From positions 1 through 17,088 of the forward strand of contig JAUVLN010000013.1 in assembly GCA_030600725.1 (NCBI GenBank): a stretch of DNA of 17,088 bases, read 5' to 3'. Of the stretch, positions 14,482 to 17,088 are shown piece by piece. This DNA comes from Thermoplasmatota archaeon (lineage in GTDB: Archaea; Thermoplasmatota; Penumbrarchaeia; Penumbrarchaeales; Penumbrarchaeaceae). The notes under the pieces were generated by a model. It saw only the letters and a list, made by a program, of their open reading frames with translations, had not been told where the DNA came from and made no database searches. Numbering within the stretch: the first letter of the stretch is position 1; every line of letters begins with the position of its first letter. A program made the translations under genes and the position numbers.

Positions 14482-15020
14482 CAGGTCAGGTATTCAGGTT
14501 CCACGACAAGGGACCTGAGCTTCATCACCTTCTTCTCATCTATCGAGATGTAGGTCTCCCCGTAGATCCCACCCTCAACCTCCTTCGGGTAGATGAACAC
14601 CTTCGGAGGTGTGTCAACCGGCCCGTCCGTCGCCCTTCCGGGGCTAACGACATCCGGTGCAACCGGTTTGAACTTCCTGACCTCTCCCTGCTGGGGCGAC
14701 CTTCCGACGGGTGCGGAAAACCCCTGGGCCCTTCCCCGGGAGGGTGCTTTTTTACGGGATAACATCATGATGAGAACTGCGATGACAAAGAATAGTCCCC
14801 CTGCAACGGCGAGACGATACATCGGTTCGAAGCCGTCCAGCAATGTCTCCGGTACAATATCAGTGTACTGTGGCAGGATCATGAATACGGACACATAGGC
14901 AATGAACAGCAGTATCAGCAGGAAGGGTAGTGGACCTGGGCCTCCCCTTGGTTTCCCGGGAGGGCCCCGCCGAGGGGGTACCGTTTGTGGAGGAGGCCTG
15001 TTCGCAGGTTGGTCGACCAT
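14481..15020 (-). CDS. Two-TM membrane protein of unknown function with proline-rich N-terminus
   Basis: I do not recognise a family. The 179-aa protein has a Pro/Arg/Gly-rich N-terminal segment (about 8-32, with PPPQTVPPRRGPPGKPRG), TM1 (about 31-51), a short loop, TM2 (about 69-88), then SRKK and a soluble C-terminal half. Positive charges flank both helices, so both ends are probably cytoplasmic. The last 45 residues (KVFIYPKEVEGGIYGETYI, then KKVMKLRSLVVEPEYL) look like a compact folded element, while the linker before them is Pro/Gly-rich. A GTG at 15029 is an alternative start; I prefer the ATG at 15020 because GGTG lies 6 nt upstream. It has its own TATA-like promoter and is 55 nt upstream of the S8 protease, so the two may form an operon. 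A role in assembling or scaffolding envelope proteins is only a guess. Confidence 0.75.
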   Translation of the reverse strand: MVDQPANRPPPQTVPPRRGPPGKPRGGPGPLPFLLILLFIAYVSVFMILPQYTDIVPETLLDGFEPMYRLAVAGGLFFVIAVLIMMLSRKKAPSRGRAQGFSAPVGRSPQQGEVRKFKPVAPDVVSPGRATDGPVDTPPKVFIYPKEVEGGIYGETYISIDEKKVMKLRSLVVEPEYLT

Positions 15021-15060
15021 GGTGGACACCGTCTCAGATGTGGGTTATTAGCTCAATTGG

Positions 15061-15073
15061 TATAAACGTTTCC
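15061..15073 (-). promoter_or_regulatory. TATA/BRE promoter for the two-TM protein and protease genes
   Basis: The minus strand reads CCGGAAACGTTTATA, a BRE-like CGGAAAC followed by a TTTATA box at 15061-15066. The predicted start site is about 26 nt downstream, near 15037, leaving a leader of about 17 nt before the ATG at 15020 that can hold the GGTG Shine-Dalgarno. The promoter lies in the 245-bp gap downstream of the FN3 gene. Confidence 0.5.
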
Positions 15074-15141
15074 GGTTGTGTCCCCTGGCCCCTCATTGAT
15101 GGCCCCTTCCATGATCTGATAGCCCGGATCTGTGGGACGAC

Positions 15142-15181
15142 AAAAAATATCTCAATAATTATTTGAAAATATTAAAAATTT
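15142..15181 (-). terminator. Oligo-T terminator region downstream of the FN3 gene
   Basis: On the minus strand three T-tracts occur in succession about 95-135 nt after the FN3 stop: T5 at 15174-15178, T4 at 15166-15169 and T6 at 15142-15147, within a strongly AT-rich stretch. Archaeal RNA polymerase terminates at oligo-T tracts without needing a hairpin. The remainder of the spacer, 15182-15274, shows nothing I can assign. Confidence 0.5.
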
Positions 15182-15274
15182 CGGCTGTTGTTTCCGATAT
15201 TGTAGTGATATCAGCTCCGGAATCTGCCAACATGCCCATATAATATAGTGTTTCCCGGCATTAACATCTATGTG

Positions 15275-17088
15275 TCAGTTCATAGGTGGGGCCCTCTCAA
15301 CATCATCATCCGGGAAACCTGACTCTTTCTCATCAATGACGATGTCCTTGAAATCATACGAACCTTCCTCAATTATTTCATCTGTCTGTCCGTTCTTTTT
15401 CAACAGATAGACGATGACCCCCCCTATCAATACTAGCACAAGAAGGATAATTATGATCAGAACCAGCCAGGGGAACCTCTCCTCTCCGTCATTGATCGGT
15501 TTCCCATCGGAGAACTTGGAAAGGTCGCCCACCTCGATGTATCCGGGTTCGGAACGGTTCCCGACACCGGCCTCGCTCACGGCGAAGATATAGTAACGGT
15601 AGGTCGTGTTCGAGGAGATATCTGAATCCAGATAGATCGTGAGCGTTGTGGAGGCGATCCGGATGATATCCGTTGATCCCTCAACCTGCCGATTGATGCG
15701 ATAGAGGATGATAGGCATGTCCCCCTCGGATGCAGGTACATCCCAGGAAATGGAGACGCCGTTATCTGCTAAAAACACAAGGACATTTAAAGGAGCGGAG
15801 GGGGGGAGAAGATACGAAATCTCCAACTCATCGCAGGATGGCCCCTCCCCCAACCCGTTCACGGCCACTATCCTGTATGAAAAAGTATCTCCATAGCTGA
15901 CGTCGGTATCTTCGAAGATGAGTGTCGTCACCTCTCCCACGAAGGTCCACTCCGTTCCATTGGAACGATAGATCCGGTAAGCTGTGATAGTGGAACCTCC
16001 GTCGGTCAGGGGCTGGGACCAGTTCAGGAATATCGATCCATTATCCTTCCACACGTGACACTCCATCGGTTCAGAGGGGTGCCCCAGGGGTATAACGAAG
16101 ATGTACGGGGTGGGATCGGATTCACCGATGGTGTTCCTCGCCGTCACCTGATAGAAATATGTGATGCCGTTCTCAAGGCCGATATCGTTGTATTCGGGAT
16201 AATCGCCCACTATCGATTTGATCAGGGCGAACTCGCTGTCCAGCGTTTTTCTGTAAACCATGTACCCCTGGAACGGGGACCCTCGAATATCAAGAGGAGG
16301 GGACCAGCTGAGATGAATAAACCTGTCCCCCGATACCCCCACGAGATCAAGGGGAGGAGTGGGAACGTTCTCGATGGTGGCAGAGACCTCCACGGACGGA
16401 GAGGAGACGCCTACGGAATTGGTCGATATGAGATAGTAGATATTCTCCACGCCGTACTCCAGGTCGGTATCGTTGTACTGATTGACATCCGGTTCTATCT
16501 CGGAGAGCAGTTCTCCATCACGGTACAATTCGTACCCTGTCAACGGAGTCCCACCATCGAAGTGATGTGTATCCCACATTATTATAACATATGTTCTTCC
16601 CGTGATCCGTTTGAGATTAACGGGAGGACCTGGAATGGTCCGGGGGACGCCTGATACGATCTCGCTGAACGGCGATTCGTGAACATGGGTAAATGCGGTT
16701 ATCGCGTAGAAGTACTCCTCACCGTTCACTACATCAGTATCGTTATAGAAATGGGTTGACCATCCCAAACTGCTCAGGAATTCAAGGTTATAAGGTGAGG
16801 TTCCACGATATATGCCAAAACTAACAAGCTCCGCACCTCCCAGTTCTTTGGGTGCCTCCCATGAAACGAGGTTATACCCGGCACCCACCTCGATCTCAAC
16901 ATTGATTGGTGCCTCCGGAAAACCATAAGGTATCGCTGAAACTGATTCGCTCCTTTCTGATTCACCGTATATGGTCACGGCACTGACCTGATAGGTGTAA
17001 TTCCAACCGTTCGCTACGTCGGTGTCGTTGAAGGAGAAAGTATCCTTGTCAACAGTAGCATAAAATGACAAATCCTCTCCGTCCACAC
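15275..17088 (-). CDS. Membrane-anchored protein with FN3-repeat array (5' end outside window)
   Basis: At least 603 residues; the frame is still open at the right edge, so the N-terminus and signal peptide are missing. What is visible is a tandem fibronectin type III array: one partial domain (about 1-53) and five full ones (about 56-150, 154-240, 243-334, 337-427, 428-517). Each has the Trp in strand B (VSWEAP, IMWDTH, LSWSPP, LNWSQP, ISWDVP), a GYxxYR-type C strand, and a YFYxVTA-like F strand. A TM helix (about 539-562) and an acidic 40-residue cytoplasmic tail follow. The loop before strand F repeatedly reads NDTDV or a close variant. The protein is probably a cell-surface adhesion or scaffolding protein; no enzymatic domain is seen in this part. 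The FN3 and single-TM architecture matches the beta-helix protein of the central operon. Confidence 0.88.
   Translation of the reverse strand, partial: VDGEDLSFYATVDKDTFSFNDTDVANGWNYTYQVSAVTIYGESERSESVSAIPYGFPEAPINVEIEVGAGYNLVSWEAPKELGGAELVSFGIYRGTSPYNLEFLSSLGWSTHFYNDTDVVNGEEYFYAITAFTHVHESPFSEIVSGVPRTIPGPPVNLKRITGRTYVIIMWDTHHFDGGTPLTGYELYRDGELLSEIEPDVNQYNDTDLEYGVENIYYLISTNSVGVSSPSVEVSATIENVPTPPLDLVGVSGDRFIHLSWSPPLDIRGSPFQGYMVYRKTLDSEFALIKSIVGDYPEYNDIGLENGITYFYQVTARNTIGESDPTPYIFVIPLGHPSEPMECHVWKDNGSIFLNWSQPLTDGGSTITAYRIYRSNGTEWTFVGEVTTLIFEDTDVSYGDTFSYRIVAVNGLGEGPSCDELEISYLLPPSAPLNVLVFLADNGVSISWDVPASEGDMPIILYRINRQVEGSTDIIRIASTTLTIYLDSDISSNTTYRYYIFAVSEAGVGNRSEPGYIEVGDLSKFSDGKPINDGEERFPWLVLIIIILLVLVLIGGVIVYLLKKNGQTDEIIEEGSYDFKDIVIDEKESGFPDDDVERAPPMN

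Noticed and set aside
15048..15066. tRNA-like A-box sequence, TTAGCTCAATTGGTATAA
   Set aside because: It matches the D-arm consensus, but the D-stem partner (GAGC) is missing, no T-arm GGTTCRAATCC follows on this strand, and no acceptor stem closes. It is a chance match or at most a decayed remnant, and it overlaps the TATA element of the downstream minus-strand gene.
15193..15210. Short imperfect dyad (GATAT ... ATATC) in the spacer after the FN3 gene
   Set aside because: Only 5 bp per arm in AT-rich sequence, which is expected by chance.
1..17088. CRISPR arrays, transposases, integrases, toxin-antitoxin or defence genes
   Set aside because: I looked for direct repeats with regular spacing and for characteristic motifs in all major frames and found none.

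Overview
The window reads as a piece of an archaeal genome, most likely from the Thermoplasmatota (Euryarchaeota), though no marker here fixes the lineage. The evidence is: heavy use of AGG/AGA (Arg) and ATA (Ile) codons; GGTGAT/GAGGTG Shine-Dalgarno sites; TATA/BRE-like promoters, one placed for leaderless transcription; an archaeal-style TruA and TrmJ; and large single-pass surface proteins built from beta-helix, FN3 and Ig-like domains. Eleven of the twelve genes whose stop is visible end in TGA, one in TAA and none in TAG. The last gene runs off the right edge.

Left part (1-2557, + strand). Bases 1 to about 115 encode, on the minus strand, an internal fragment of serine hydroxymethyltransferase that stops abruptly. 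Just beyond it is what looks like the 3' end of a different + strand gene, which overlaps the start of a MoxR-type AAA+ ATPase by ATGA. This suggests a chimeric sequence end or a recombination junction. MoxR is followed at once by a phosphomannomutase/phosphoglucomutase.

Central minus-strand operon (10016 down to 2561). Five tightly packed genes follow one promoter: a GT-C membrane glycosyltransferase, an ArsR-like winged-helix regulator, a 1074-residue beta-helix/FN3 surface protein rich in N-glycosylation sequons, a HypE maturase ending in PRIC, and a BaiN/HI0933-type flavoprotein. A perfect 8+8 dyad lies against the TATA box of this promoter. The operon ends 3 nt from the stop of the convergent mutase gene.

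truA (minus) and trmJ (plus) diverge from a 78-bp spacer. Both products are expected to modify the tRNA anticodon stem-loop. The trmJ stop directly abuts the stop of the next minus-strand gene.

Right part (17088 down to 11786, minus strand). A truncated FN3-array membrane protein comes first, then an AT-rich spacer with oligo-T terminator candidates and a promoter. After that come a small two-TM protein of unknown function and a membrane-anchored S8 subtilisin-like protease with Ig-like domains and a Gln/Tyr/Pro-rich cytoplasmic tail.

Overall this is mostly a cell-envelope region (surface proteins, protease, glycosyltransferase, sugar-phosphate mutase) mixed with tRNA-modification and hydrogenase-maturation housekeeping genes. 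I see no CRISPR array, transposase, rRNA, intact tRNA or defence system. The most distinctive candidate unit is the regulated glycosyltransferase / sequon-rich surface protein operon.
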